Shown here: piece after piece, positions 17,061 through 25,107 of the stretch
How positions within the stretch are numbered: position 1 is the stretch's first letter
Layout: each line of letters opens with the position of its first letter
Source of the DNA: Clostridia bacterium
GTDB lineage: Bacteria > Bacillota > Clostridia > Oscillospirales > CAG-272
DNA: 64,000 nt
NCBI GenBank assembly: GCA_017517745.1
Contig: JAFWYJ010000030.1
Coordinates: 1-64,000, forward strand
Direction: 5' to 3'
Program-made: the position numbers and the translations under genes
The notes under the pieces: generated by a model
The model's input: only the letters and a program-made list of their open reading frames with translations
Told to the model about the DNA's origin: nothing
Databases searched by the model: none

Positions 17061-18472
17061 GAGACGCGATCCTGAAATGGATATCCGACTTTTTGACCTG
17101 GATGACCGTGGGCTACGGCGCGTATCTGGTGCTTTATTCCACCTTCCTGTTCGTTGCGGTGGTGATCAGCGCGTCGATTTTGTACTATCGAAACAAAAAG
17201 CTGCGCTTCCGGAACGTGACCGATCACAAATACCAGATCCCCGTCACCATCGTCGTCCCTGCCTACAATGAGGAGGTCACGGTGGTGGAAACCGTGAAAT
17301 CCCTTTTGATGCTGGATTACCACTCTTACGAGATCATCGTGGTGGACGACGGCTCCAAGGACCGCACGTCGGCGGTGCTTTGCGAGGCGTTCGACATGCG
17401 ACGGGTGCGCAGACCGGTGCGCAAGCAGGTCCCCTGCAAGGATGCCGAGGCGATCTACGAATGCTTCACCGAAAAGGTTCCCTTGGTGCTGGTGCGCAAG
17501 ATCAACGGCGGCAAGGCGGATGCCTTGAATATGGGCATCAACGCCGCGCGCTATCCCTACTTTATCTGCATGGATGCCGACTCGGTCTTGCAGGTTGACT
17601 CACTCATTCGCATCACGCGTCCCGTTCTGGAGGACGACGGCGTGGTGGCTGTGGGAGGGGTAGTCCGTCCCTGCAATGACGTCGAATTGGAGGGCGGCCG
17701 CGTGAAAAATTACCGTCTGCCCAAAAATCTCGTTGCCTGCATGCAAGTGGTTGAATATGACCGCTCCTTCCTTGGCACGCGCGTGCTCTTTGACAGCTTC
17801 AACGGCTCTCTGATCATTTCGGGTGCTTTCGGTCTGTTCAAAAAGGAAGCTGTCATCGCCGTGGGCGGCTATGATACCAAAACGATGGGCGAGGATATGG
17901 AACTGGTGGTCGATCTGCACAAGTATTGCATCGCCAACAAAAAGCCCTACGCGATCAAGTACGCCACCGATGCCGTGTGCTGGACACAAGCCCCCGAGAG
18001 GCTCAAAGATCTGATGAAGCAACGCAAACGCTGGCATCTGGGACTCTTCCAAACCTTGATGAAGCATCGCTCAATGGCAACCGACCTGCGCAACGGCCCC
18101 GGCAGCTTTGCTTCCTATATGTATTTCTTTATCTACGAATTTTTGTCTCCCTTCATCGAGTTCTTCGGCATCATCGTCACCGTGATCTCGTTGCTGGCGG
18201 GACTGATCAATCTCAAGTTTTTCCTGACCTTTACCCTGGTGTACGCGTTGTTCGGCGCGTCACTGACGCTCACCTCCTTCTTCGCGCGCGCACAAATCAG
18301 CGACCTCAAGCTGCGCGTGCGGGACGTCTTCAAGGCGGCGTTGATGTGCCTGTTGGAACTGTTCTTCATGCACACCGTGCTCACCTACGTCCGCGCGACT
18401 GCCTTCATCGGCTACCGCAAGAAGAAGCTGCAATGGGGTCGTATCGAACGAAAGAAAATCAACTCAAAGTAA
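17057..18472 (+). CDS. Processive family 2 glycosyltransferase (BcsA/PgaC-like)
   Basis: 471 residues. Membrane helices at the N-terminus (about 15-45) and two to three at the C-terminus (about 350-450) flank a GT-A domain. All processive GT2 motifs are visible: VVDDGSKD, MDADS, GED, and QRKRW (the Q(Q/R)xRW signature). This is the family of cellulose, PNAG and hyaluronan synthases; the polymer cannot be deduced here. There is no recognisable PilZ domain, so c-di-GMP control probably acts through the riboswitch rather than directly on the enzyme. Confidence 0.88.
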   Translation: MRDAILKWISDFLTWMTVGYGAYLVLYSTFLFVAVVISASILYYRNKKLRFRNVTDHKYQIPVTIVVPAYNEEVTVVETVKSLLMLDYHSYEIIVVDDGSKDRTSAVLCEAFDMRRVRRPVRKQVPCKDAEAIYECFTEKVPLVLVRKINGGKADALNMGINAARYPYFICMDADSVLQVDSLIRITRPVLEDDGVVAVGGVVRPCNDVELEGGRVKNYRLPKNLVACMQVVEYDRSFLGTRVLFDSFNGSLIISGAFGLFKKEAVIAVGGYDTKTMGEDMELVVDLHKYCIANKKPYAIKYATDAVCWTQAPERLKDLMKQRKRWHLGLFQTLMKHRSMATDLRNGPGSFASYMYFFIYEFLSPFIEFFGIIVTVISLLAGLINLKFFLTFTLVYALFGASLTLTSFFARAQISDLKLRVRDVFKAALMCLLELFFMHTVLTYVRATAFIGYRKKKLQWGRIERKKINSK

Positions 18473-18484
18473 TGGGAGTAGATG

Positions 18485-21400
18485 ATGAGAATGAGGCTTT
18501 TCAAACCGATGATCCTGCTGTTGGCGTTGGGAACGCTGCTGCTTGCTTGTATCCCCACGGCATCCGCCTCGGTGGTATGCTCACCCGATAATCAGGGAAA
18601 CGGGCGAAGCGTGTTCGTGGCGGGCAACCCGGATCTGTACCCCGTGGAATATTTCAACGAGAAAACGGGATGCTACGAGGGTGTGCTTCCGCGTCTGTAC
18701 GAACGCATTTCCAATGAAACCGGCATTGATTTTACCTATATTTATTCTTCCTCCGAAAACCGTCAGGCATATCTCGCCAAAAACGGGCAGGTCGACATGG
18801 TTTCCGCCTACGTCGCGGGAAGCGCGCCCGGATCATACGTCCCCGAGGATCGCACCATGCTGCGCTTCACCCACGAGGGTGTCGACTATACGGTGGCAAT
18901 CGGATTTACCGAAAATTGCGACGTCACCGCAAGGGAAAAGATCCGTGCCTATCTGGAAGAAATGACCGAGGGAGACCTGACCGCCTTGACCGTCTCCTTT
19001 GTGATGGAGCAAAAGCGCGCCGCGCGCAACGTGCTGCAATATTGGATCGCGCTTGCGGTCGCGGTGTTGCTGATCCTTGCCGTGCTTTGGATCCGCGCAC
19101 GTCGCAAGCGCAAAAAAAGTGAACGGCTTCGCTCCCAAATTCACGAGAAAACCGGACTTTTCACCCATCGCTATCTCGAAGACTTTCTCGACAATACCCT
19201 GCCGGGTGAGCTGCGTGAGCGCTATGCGGCGGCACATATCTCGATTGATTACGGCAATCTGCTCAAATATTACGGCAAGGACAATGCCGACCGTCTGGAA
19301 ATCTGGATCGCCTCCCGCCTCCTCGAATTTTGCGACGAGCGCGAGATCGCCGCATACGTGGATGACGTCAGCTTTGTGGTGCTCTATCAGGAGCCAACCG
19401 AGGAAGCGATCCGTGAACGGCTGGAGGCTTTGGTCGCCCTCTTGAACAAGGACAACGGCATTCTGACCGAGGATTACAAAATCACCGTTCGCGCCGGTGG
19501 CTATCGGTTGCGCCGCCAAAAGGATGCATCCGCCCGCGTGTGCAGCATCGCAGACGAGGCATACCGCCGCGCCGAGGAGCTGGAAGTCAATTGCTTCTTT
19601 GCCGACACCGCCTTCATCAAGCTGGTGGAGCGCCGCGAACAGCTGCAGCGCGAAACGGTGCAGGCAGTGAAAAAGGGACAGATCTTGTATTATATGCAAT
19701 ACGTGGTCGACCTGAAAAAGAACTGCGTTTACGGCGCGGAAGCACTTTCGCGCTGGGAACATCCGCGCGAGGGACTTCTCTCCCCCGGTGTCTACATCGG
19801 ATTGATGCAACACGCGAAGGTGATCGGCGTGCTGGATTACTACATGTTCGAACACTCCTGTCAGCAGCTCGAGCGTTGGGAGAGCGAAGGCTTGACCGAT
19901 TTCTGTGTTTCGTGTAACTTCGACCGCTTGACGGTGGGTACCTCGGATTTTTATGAGCGAATTTTGGAGATCGCCTCGAAATATCGATTCAACCGCAATC
20001 ACATGATCCTGGAGATCACCGAGGACACCTTCGTCTATAACCGCGGAAACGCCTGCAAAAACACCAAGCTTCTCAGCGACGCGGGATTCTCCCTTGCCTT
20101 GGACGATTTCGGAAGCGGTTACGCCTCCTTCCGCAATCTGATCGAATATCACGTCACACACCTCAAGCTCGATCGCTCGATGCTTTCCCTGCTGGATACC
20201 CCCGACGGCGTGACGCTTTTGAACGGCATCATCACCGCGGCGCACAGCCTTGGCGTGACCGTGCTGATGGAGGGTGTGGAAACCCCCGAGCAGCTGGAAC
20301 GCGTCCGCGCGATGGACGTTGACTTGGTGCAAGGATTCATCTTCTCGCGCGTCATTCCTCAAATCGAGCTGGGACGCGTGCGCAAGCGCTTGGAAAAACG
20401 CCTTGCGAGTGGTGTGCTTCCCGACGGTGCCTTCACCTTTGCGGACGTCAATCCCGACGCCCCCGAGGACAACGTCTATGAGGACGACGATGACGAAAGC
20501 GGCGCCAACGGCGTTCGCTATCGCTGGAGCTTCACGGCCCGTCTGCACCGCGCACCGCAGGAGATCGCAGACTATTACACCCAACTGAAGAACCAATTGC
20601 TGCGCTACAAAAAGGTGCGCTCCCGCGTCAGCTGGAGCTGTGACACGATCAGTCACCGACGGGCTCCGATCGTCAAATTTGTCATGCGGCAAAAATCCCT
20701 TTTGGTGTATCTGGCACTGAATCCCGCAGAGTTTGAGGAAACCAAATATTTCTTCACCGATGCGTCCGAAAAGAAAAAATACGAGCAAGTTCCCCTGCGG
20801 CTCAAGATCCGCGGTGCGCGAGGCTTCAAGCACGCCGCGGAATTGATCGAGATCCTGGCACAGCGGCTGGAGCTGCAAGAGCTCGCAAGCTTTGAGCCTC
20901 AGGATTACGCCCTTCCCCTCAAGTCGGTGGAGGAACTGATCCAAGAGGGCTTGATCAAGGTCAATGACCGTGCATTGGCGGTACTCACCGAGGATGCGCT
21001 CGCAATTCCCGCCCCGCCCGCAACCGACAGCGACGCCAAGCTGTTTGCCCTGTCCGAGTCCGAACAACACTATCTGTCAAACGAGGAGAATATTATGGAA
21101 AACACCGTCATCATCAAAAAAGACGAGATCATGCAGGAAAACGAGGCGCAGGTCTTCACACAGTATCGATGGAGCTTCATGGCAAGATTGCACCAAGCTC
21201 CCCGGGAGATCGCCGCTTATTACACGGAGATCAAAAACGCCTTCCTGTCCTACAAAAAGGTAAAATCGCGCATCAGCTGGAGCTGTGATACCATCAATGC
21301 CGGCAGAGATCAGCTGGCGAAGATGGTGATCACCACCAAGACGCTTTACGTCTATCTTGCCCTCGACCCCGCCTCCTTCGTCGATTCGAAATACTTCTTC

Positions 21401-22021
21401 CGAGACTTCTCGGACACCAAGAAATATGAAAAGGTACCGATGCGCATCAAGGTTCGCAGTGAGCGCGGCGTGCGCCACGTGATCGAATTGATCGAGAAGA
21501 TGGCAGAGCTTTACAATCTGACGCTCGCCAAAAACTACGAAGCGCAAGAATTCGCGCTTCCCTACAAGAGCTTTGAGGAACTGCTCTCCCTGGAGTTGAT
21601 CAAAAAGGTGGAGGCACGCGCAGACGAATCCGATGATCCCGATGCCCTGGCGGCAGCGGTCATTTTGGAAGAGCCCGTGGTGGAAGAGCCGGCAATCGAG
21701 GAACCCGTGGTCGAGGAACCCGCGGTGGAAGAACCAGTGGTGGAAGAACCCGTGGCAGAGGAGCCCGCAGTCGAAGAGCCGGTGGTGGAAGAAGAGCCCC
21801 AAATGCCCGTTCCGACGGCAGTGGTGGAGGAAACCCCCGCTGAGAAGCTGCAAAATGCCGAGCTGGTGGATGCGGAAACCATTCACGTGGCATTTTTGGA
21901 ACGTCTGTGCCGTCAATTCGATGCCGATGAGTTGAACGCGCACGTAAAGATCGTTTACAAGAAAAAGCGCGAGAAAAAGACCAGCATCTTTGACATCATC
22001 ATGCGCCGCAATCGCAGCTGA
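18485..22021 (+). CDS. EAL-domain protein with exported sensor and a tandem C-terminal domain
   Basis: 1178 residues. Order: signal peptide (an LLAC motif could also be a lipobox); extracellular domain like a family 3 solute-binding protein (about 30-170); membrane helix (about 182-202); degenerate GGDEF domain with no GGDEF loop (about 220-370); EAL domain with EALSR (from about 419) and DDFGSGYAS (from about 540), so phosphodiesterase activity is plausible. Then come two copies of an unnamed domain beginning YRWSF (about 679-805 and 894-1015), a low-complexity EEPV/EEPA repeat (about 1062-1107), and a basic C-terminus. It ends the riboswitch operon and could remove the c-di-GMP that induces it. 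The start ATG at 18485 has better spacing from GGGAG than the one at 18482. Confidence 0.82.
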   Translation: MRMRLFKPMILLLALGTLLLACIPTASASVVCSPDNQGNGRSVFVAGNPDLYPVEYFNEKTGCYEGVLPRLYERISNETGIDFTYIYSSSENRQAYLAKNGQVDMVSAYVAGSAPGSYVPEDRTMLRFTHEGVDYTVAIGFTENCDVTAREKIRAYLEEMTEGDLTALTVSFVMEQKRAARNVLQYWIALAVAVLLILAVLWIRARRKRKKSERLRSQIHEKTGLFTHRYLEDFLDNTLPGELRERYAAAHISIDYGNLLKYYGKDNADRLEIWIASRLLEFCDEREIAAYVDDVSFVVLYQEPTEEAIRERLEALVALLNKDNGILTEDYKITVRAGGYRLRRQKDASARVCSIADEAYRRAEELEVNCFFADTAFIKLVERREQLQRETVQAVKKGQILYYMQYVVDLKKNCVYGAEALSRWEHPREGLLSPGVYIGLMQHAKVIGVLDYYMFEHSCQQLERWESEGLTDFCVSCNFDRLTVGTSDFYERILEIASKYRFNRNHMILEITEDTFVYNRGNACKNTKLLSDAGFSLALDDFGSGYASFRNLIEYHVTHLKLDRSMLSLLDTPDGVTLLNGIITAAHSLGVTVLMEGVETPEQLERVRAMDVDLVQGFIFSRVIPQIELGRVRKRLEKRLASGVLPDGAFTFADVNPDAPEDNVYEDDDDESGANGVRYRWSFTARLHRAPQEIADYYTQLKNQLLRYKKVRSRVSWSCDTISHRRAPIVKFVMRQKSLLVYLALNPAEFEETKYFFTDASEKKKYEQVPLRLKIRGARGFKHAAELIEILAQRLELQELASFEPQDYALPLKSVEELIQEGLIKVNDRALAVLTEDALAIPAPPATDSDAKLFALSESEQHYLSNEENIMENTVIIKKDEIMQENEAQVFTQYRWSFMARLHQAPREIAAYYTEIKNAFLSYKKVKSRISWSCDTINAGRDQLAKMVITTKTLYVYLALDPASFVDSKYFFRDFSDTKKYEKVPMRIKVRSERGVRHVIELIEKMAELYNLTLAKNYEAQEFALPYKSFEELLSLELIKKVEARADESDDPDALAAAVILEEPVVEEPAIEEPVVEEPAVEEPVVEEPVAEEPAVEEPVVEEEPQMPVPTAVVEETPAEKLQNAELVDAETIHVAFLERLCRQFDADELNAHVKIVYKKKREKKTSIFDIIMRRNRS

Positions 22022-22054
22022 CGCGATTTGAAAATCAAAAGTGATCTGACAAAC

Positions 22055-22085
22055 AAGCGGAGAGGCAAGATCAGTCTCTCCGCTT
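22055..22085 (+). terminator. Hairpin at the end of the polysaccharide operon
   Basis: AAGCGGAGAG pairs with CTCTCCGCTT over an 11-base loop, 34 bases past the stop. No T-run follows. Confidence 0.5.
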
Positions 22086-22108
22086 CTCATATCTTGCTTC
22101 GAAAAAAG

Positions 22109-22137
22109 TTGATTTTATGATGAGAATGTGTTATAAT
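22109..22137 (+). promoter_or_regulatory. Promoter of the LRR protein gene
   Basis: TTGATT (22109-22114), 17-bp spacer, TATAAT (22132-22137). Confidence 0.75.
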
Positions 22138-22186
22138 AGATATTGGAGAAGCAAAAATAAAAACAAAAACAGCGGGGAGATTTGAA

Positions 22187-22924
22187 ATGTCAAACAACGA
22201 TTTTATCATTAAAAACAACGTACTGACGGAATATACCGGAACATGTGACAATATCATCATTCCCGACACCGTAACGAAAATAAAAAAGAGCGCATTTCAT
22301 AATCAATTTATAAAAACAGTTATAATACCGCAGAGTGTCACCGAAATAGGTGAATGTGCTTTTCAGGGATGCCAACAACTTGAAAAAATAGAGTTTTTAG
22401 GTGCCGACGTTCGCATAGGCTCTCATGCTTTTGCGGTGTGTAATCGTCTGTCGCACGTAAACCTTCCCGAGGGATTAACGGCAATTCGCGATGGATTGTT
22501 TGCCAATTGCAAAAATCTGACGTCTGTAAAATTGCCCGCAAACGTTGAGAGCATTGGGAAGCACGCTTTTGAGGGATGCACAAAATTGGAAAGCATCAAC
22601 GTGCCGGAACACACCAAGCTGGGCGAAGCAGCGTTTCAAGATTGTGATGGATTGACCGACAAAGACGGCTTTGTCATCATAGGGAATGTTTTGTTTCATT
22701 ACAATGGCAGGAAGCATGACGTTGTGATTCCCGATCACGTCAGCAAAATTGATTGGAATGCGTTTTTTCATTACATAAAACTTTCGATCACGACCCATTC
22801 AAAAGAATTGCCGCTTTCCATGGATTCGTTCCGATGGAACGTGAAACTGACGATTCATGCGCCTTTGGGCAGTTGTGCCGAACAGTTTGCACGCGAAAAC
22901 AACGTTCCGTTCGTTGAAATATAA
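22187..22924 (+). CDS. BspA-type leucine-rich-repeat protein, cytoplasmic
   Basis: 245 residues, ATG after GGGGAG. Repeats of the LRR_5 (BspA) type run from about residue 20 to 200, e.g. IPDTVTKIKKSAF, IPQSVTEIGECAFQGC, LPEGLTAIRDGLFANC and LPANVESIGKHAFEGC. There is no signal peptide or anchor, unlike most BspA surface proteins. The gene looks noticeably more AT-rich than its neighbours and is monocistronic, which fits recent acquisition or a shuffled family member. Function unknown. Confidence 0.75.
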   Translation: MSNNDFIIKNNVLTEYTGTCDNIIIPDTVTKIKKSAFHNQFIKTVIIPQSVTEIGECAFQGCQQLEKIEFLGADVRIGSHAFAVCNRLSHVNLPEGLTAIRDGLFANCKNLTSVKLPANVESIGKHAFEGCTKLESINVPEHTKLGEAAFQDCDGLTDKDGFVIIGNVLFHYNGRKHDVVIPDHVSKIDWNAFFHYIKLSITTHSKELPLSMDSFRWNVKLTIHAPLGSCAEQFARENNVPFVEI

Positions 22925-22936
22925 AATCCAATATCA

Positions 22937-22966
22937 AGTATAAATCTCCTTGTTTTGCAAATACTA
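22937..22966 (+). promoter_or_regulatory. Possible sigma-G-like promoter of spoVT
   Basis: AGTATA (22937-22942), 17-bp spacer, AATACTA (22960-22966) resembles the forespore sigma-G pattern. spoVT is sigma-G dependent in Bacillus. The match is partial and the leader would be about 110 bases. Confidence 0.3.
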
Positions 22967-22981
22967 ACAGTACAAATTTAT

Positions 22982-23001
22982 GTAGGGGCGATTCACGAAT
23001 C
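22982..23001. repeat. Partial copy of a GTAGGGGCGATTC palindromic repeat
   Basis: GTAGGGGCGATTCACGAATC matches the left part of the full palindrome at 41761-41789. Here only CGATTC/GAATCG pair. Confidence 0.55.
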
Positions 23002-23082
23002 GACCGTGAGCAATTGCGAACACCCGACGAGCACTTCGTGAAGCTCCCTTGCGAAACCACAGAAACAAGGAGATTTTTATAT

Positions 23083-23640
23083 ATGAAAGCAACTGGAATT
23101 GTTCGAAGAATCGATGACCTCGGACGCGTCGTTATCCCTAAAGAAATCAGAAGAACCATGCGCATCCGCGAGGGTGACCCGCTGGAGATCTACACCGACC
23201 GCGAGGGTGAGGTCATTTTCAAAAAATACTCCCCCATCGGCGAGCTGGCGTCCTTTGCGGCGCAATACGCCGAGACGTTGCACAAGACGTGTTCCCTCTC
23301 GGTCGTCATCTGCGACCGAGACGCCGTCATCGCCTGCTCGGGTGTTCCCCGCAAAGATTACACCGACAAGGCGCTCTCCGGGGAGCTGGAGCAGATCATT
23401 GAGGGCCGCTCGCTCTATTTCCACAAGGAGGACAGCGAGCCCGTTCCCGTCCTTGCCGAGGGAGGCAACCACTACGTCAGCTGTGCCATGCCCATCATCA
23501 GCGAGGGCGACATCGTCGGCTGTGTGGCGTCTGTCACAGATCACCCACAGGAGGCACGCCGTGAGATCCCCGGAGGCGAAGTGGAGAGCAAGCTCATCCT
23601 CACCGCCGCAGGATTCCTCGGCAGGCAGCTCGAGGGGTAA
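23083..23640 (+). CDS. spoVT: Stage V sporulation regulator SpoVT
   Basis: 185 residues, close to the 178 of Bacillus SpoVT. Residues 1-50 are an AbrB-type swapped-hairpin DNA-binding domain (KATGIVRRIDDLGRVVIPKE); residues 55-180 are a GAF-like domain. SpoVT tunes sigma-G-dependent forespore genes. The start at 23083 follows AAGGAG. Its presence supports an endospore-forming ancestry. Two hairpin terminators follow. Confidence 0.93.
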   Translation: MKATGIVRRIDDLGRVVIPKEIRRTMRIREGDPLEIYTDREGEVIFKKYSPIGELASFAAQYAETLHKTCSLSVVICDRDAVIACSGVPRKDYTDKALSGELEQIIEGRSLYFHKEDSEPVPVLAEGGNHYVSCAMPIISEGDIVGCVASVTDHPQEARREIPGGEVESKLILTAAGFLGRQLEG

Positions 23641-23688
23641 CACAAAAAGCAGTCTTTTGCCGCATGGCTTAAGGCTGCTTTTTTGTGT
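23641..23688 (+). terminator. Rho-independent terminator after spoVT
   Basis: CACAAAAAGCAGTCTT pairs with AAGGCTGCTTTTTTGTG, with a T6 run inside the right arm. Confidence 0.85.
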
Positions 23689-23702
23689 CAAGCTTCCGTC
23701 TC

Positions 23703-23738
23703 CCCGGCGCGCTCGGTTCCCGAGTGCGCCGGGCTTTT
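23703..23738 (+). terminator. Second GC-rich hairpin after spoVT
   Basis: CCCGGCGCGCTCGG pairs with CCGAGTGCGCCGGG around TTC, followed by CTTTT. The rest of the 385-base gap (23739-23857) shows nothing recognisable. Confidence 0.55.
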
Positions 23739-23857
23739 GCCGTGCGCTCACGTATCTTCCCGACGTCGCTTTGCGCCCCCCTTGGAAGAGGCTTCTGACA
23801 AATTTTTGTACTTTGCCAAAAGAAGGAGCGCGTTGAAAAATCGGTCTCTTCTATTTT

Positions 23858-23877
23858 ATGTCCCAAAAATGTCACAT
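23858..23877. promoter_or_regulatory. Degenerate copy of the island palindrome before the WYL gene
   Basis: ATGTCC (23858-23863), 8 bases, TCACAT (23872-23877). The right half keeps ACAT of the GGACAT found at 25054 and 32288, with identical 6-8-6 spacing. It lies 5 bp upstream of the WYL gene's -35 box and is a candidate autoregulatory site. Confidence 0.5.
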
Positions 23878-23882
23878 AGCTC

Positions 23883-23911
23883 TTGATTTTTCGACAACGG
23901 TGTGATATAAT
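23883..23911 (+). promoter_or_regulatory. Promoter of the WYL regulator gene
   Basis: TTGATT (23883-23888), 17-bp spacer, TATAAT (23906-23911). Confidence 0.75.
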
Positions 23912-24025
23912 AAGATCGATCCACCGTGACACGATGCGGTCAAAAGAAAAAATCGCGTCTGACGCCCCTTCATGACGAAAGCATGGGAGGCACTTGTACG
24001 CATGAAGCGGCAAAGGAGGACTCCA

Positions 24026-25000
24026 ATGGAACCGAAAAAATTAGCGCTCATTCGCATCTGGCAGATTCTGCTCAAGCACAGTGACTATGACCACCCTCTG
24101 AAGCAGGAGGATATCATCCGTCATCTGGACACGGAATACGGGATTCAAATGGAGCGCAAGGCGGTTGGCAAAAATCTTGCCGATCTGAGGGATGCCGGAA
24201 TCCCGATCGAATCGCGGCGTGCGGGCAGCTACATTGAAAAACGTGTGTTTGAGGACTCCGAACTGAAGCTTTTGATTGACGGCATCCTGCAAAGCAAACA
24301 CGTCACCGCCCAACATTCCAAGGATCTGATCGAACGGCTCTGCGGACTCTCCAACAAGTATTTTCGATCGCACGTCAAAAACGTCTATTCGATCAACGAG
24401 TGGAACAAGACCGAAAACCCCGCGCTGTTTTACAACATCGACGTAATCGGCAAAGCGATCGCGGACGGCAGGCAGGTGGAATATGACTACAACAAATACG
24501 GCGTGGACGCCAAGCTGCACAAGTCCTCCTTCCAGCGCATCAGCCCTTATCAGCTGATCCTGCACAACCAAAGATACTACTTGATGGGATATAGCGATTA
24601 TTGGGAGAACATGGTCTTTCACCGTCTTGATCACATCACAAACATGCGCATCTATGAGAAGCCGTTAATCCCGATCTCACGGGTAAAAGGCTATGAGAAC
24701 GGCATCGATTTTCGGCAGATCTCCTCCACCATGCCCTATATGTACACAGACAAGCCCGAGCGCATCGAGTTTGTCGCCGACACCTGCATCGTCGACCAGA
24801 TCATCGATTGGTTTGGCAAGGACATTCGTTTCTTTTCCTGCCCCGATGACGACAAAAAGGTGACGGTCTCGCTCATCGCAAGCCCCAACGCCATGGAGCA
24901 TTGGGCGTTGCAATACGTCAATCATGTGACCGTGACAAAACCCGAGAGCCTGCGGGCAAGGATCAAAGAAAGCTTGCTGAATGCAATCCAAAAATATTGA
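24026..25000 (+). CDS. WYL-domain transcriptional regulator
   Basis: 324 residues from ATG 24026, 6 bases after AAGGAGG; in-frame ATGs at 23972 and 24002 lack such a site. An N-terminal winged helix (about 1-75; LKQEDIIRHLDTEYGI, KAVGKNLADLRDAGIP) is followed by a WYL domain (about 125-215) whose namesake motif reads YYLMGY, then a WCX-like C-terminal domain. WYL regulators bind nucleic-acid or other ligands and control DNA-damage and defence genes (PafBC, DriD, CapW, BrxR). It precedes the AAA+ operon, and a palindrome shared with other island promoters lies before it. Confidence 0.88.
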   Translation: MEPKKLALIRIWQILLKHSDYDHPLKQEDIIRHLDTEYGIQMERKAVGKNLADLRDAGIPIESRRAGSYIEKRVFEDSELKLLIDGILQSKHVTAQHSKDLIERLCGLSNKYFRSHVKNVYSINEWNKTENPALFYNIDVIGKAIADGRQVEYDYNKYGVDAKLHKSSFQRISPYQLILHNQRYYLMGYSDYWENMVFHRLDHITNMRIYEKPLIPISRVKGYENGIDFRQISSTMPYMYTDKPERIEFVADTCIVDQIIDWFGKDIRFFSCPDDDKKVTVSLIASPNAMEHWALQYVNHVTVTKPESLRARIKESLLNAIQKY

Positions 25001-25006
25001 TTTTTC

Positions 25007-25038
25007 AAAAAGAATCGCATTTTTTGCGATTCTTTTTT
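25007..25038 (+). terminator. Rho-independent terminator after the WYL gene
   Basis: AAAAGAATCGCA pairs with TGCGATTCTTTT with a TTTT loop and T-run. It isolates the WYL gene from the next promoter. Confidence 0.85.
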
Positions 25039-25039
25039 C

Positions 25040-25074
25040 ATGTCCTGCTTTCGGGACATAACAATTGCTATACT
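25040..25074 (+). promoter_or_regulatory. Palindrome-controlled promoter of the AAA+ operon
   Basis: ATGTCC (25040-25045), 8 bases, GGACAT (25054-25059), 9 bases, -10 box TATACT (25069-25074). No -35 hexamer exists at the expected place, which falls inside the palindrome loop. The same geometry occurs on both faces of the site at 32259-32308. A regulator, most likely the adjacent WYL protein, probably binds here. Loss of the -35 box favours an activator. Confidence 0.65.
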
Positions 25075-25107
25075 ATTCTCAGAAAGAAAGGTTGGGAGGA
25101 TAAGGAT

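Noticed and set aside
18833..21070. A 745-codon open frame antisense to the EAL gene
   Set aside because: It mirrors the codon pattern of the real gene, lacks recognisable domains and a ribosome binding site, while the plus strand carries intact EAL motifs.
21667..21800. Tandem direct repeats that could suggest a CRISPR or minisatellite
   Set aside because: They are in frame and encode an EEPV/EEPA protein repeat inside the EAL gene; there are no unique spacers.
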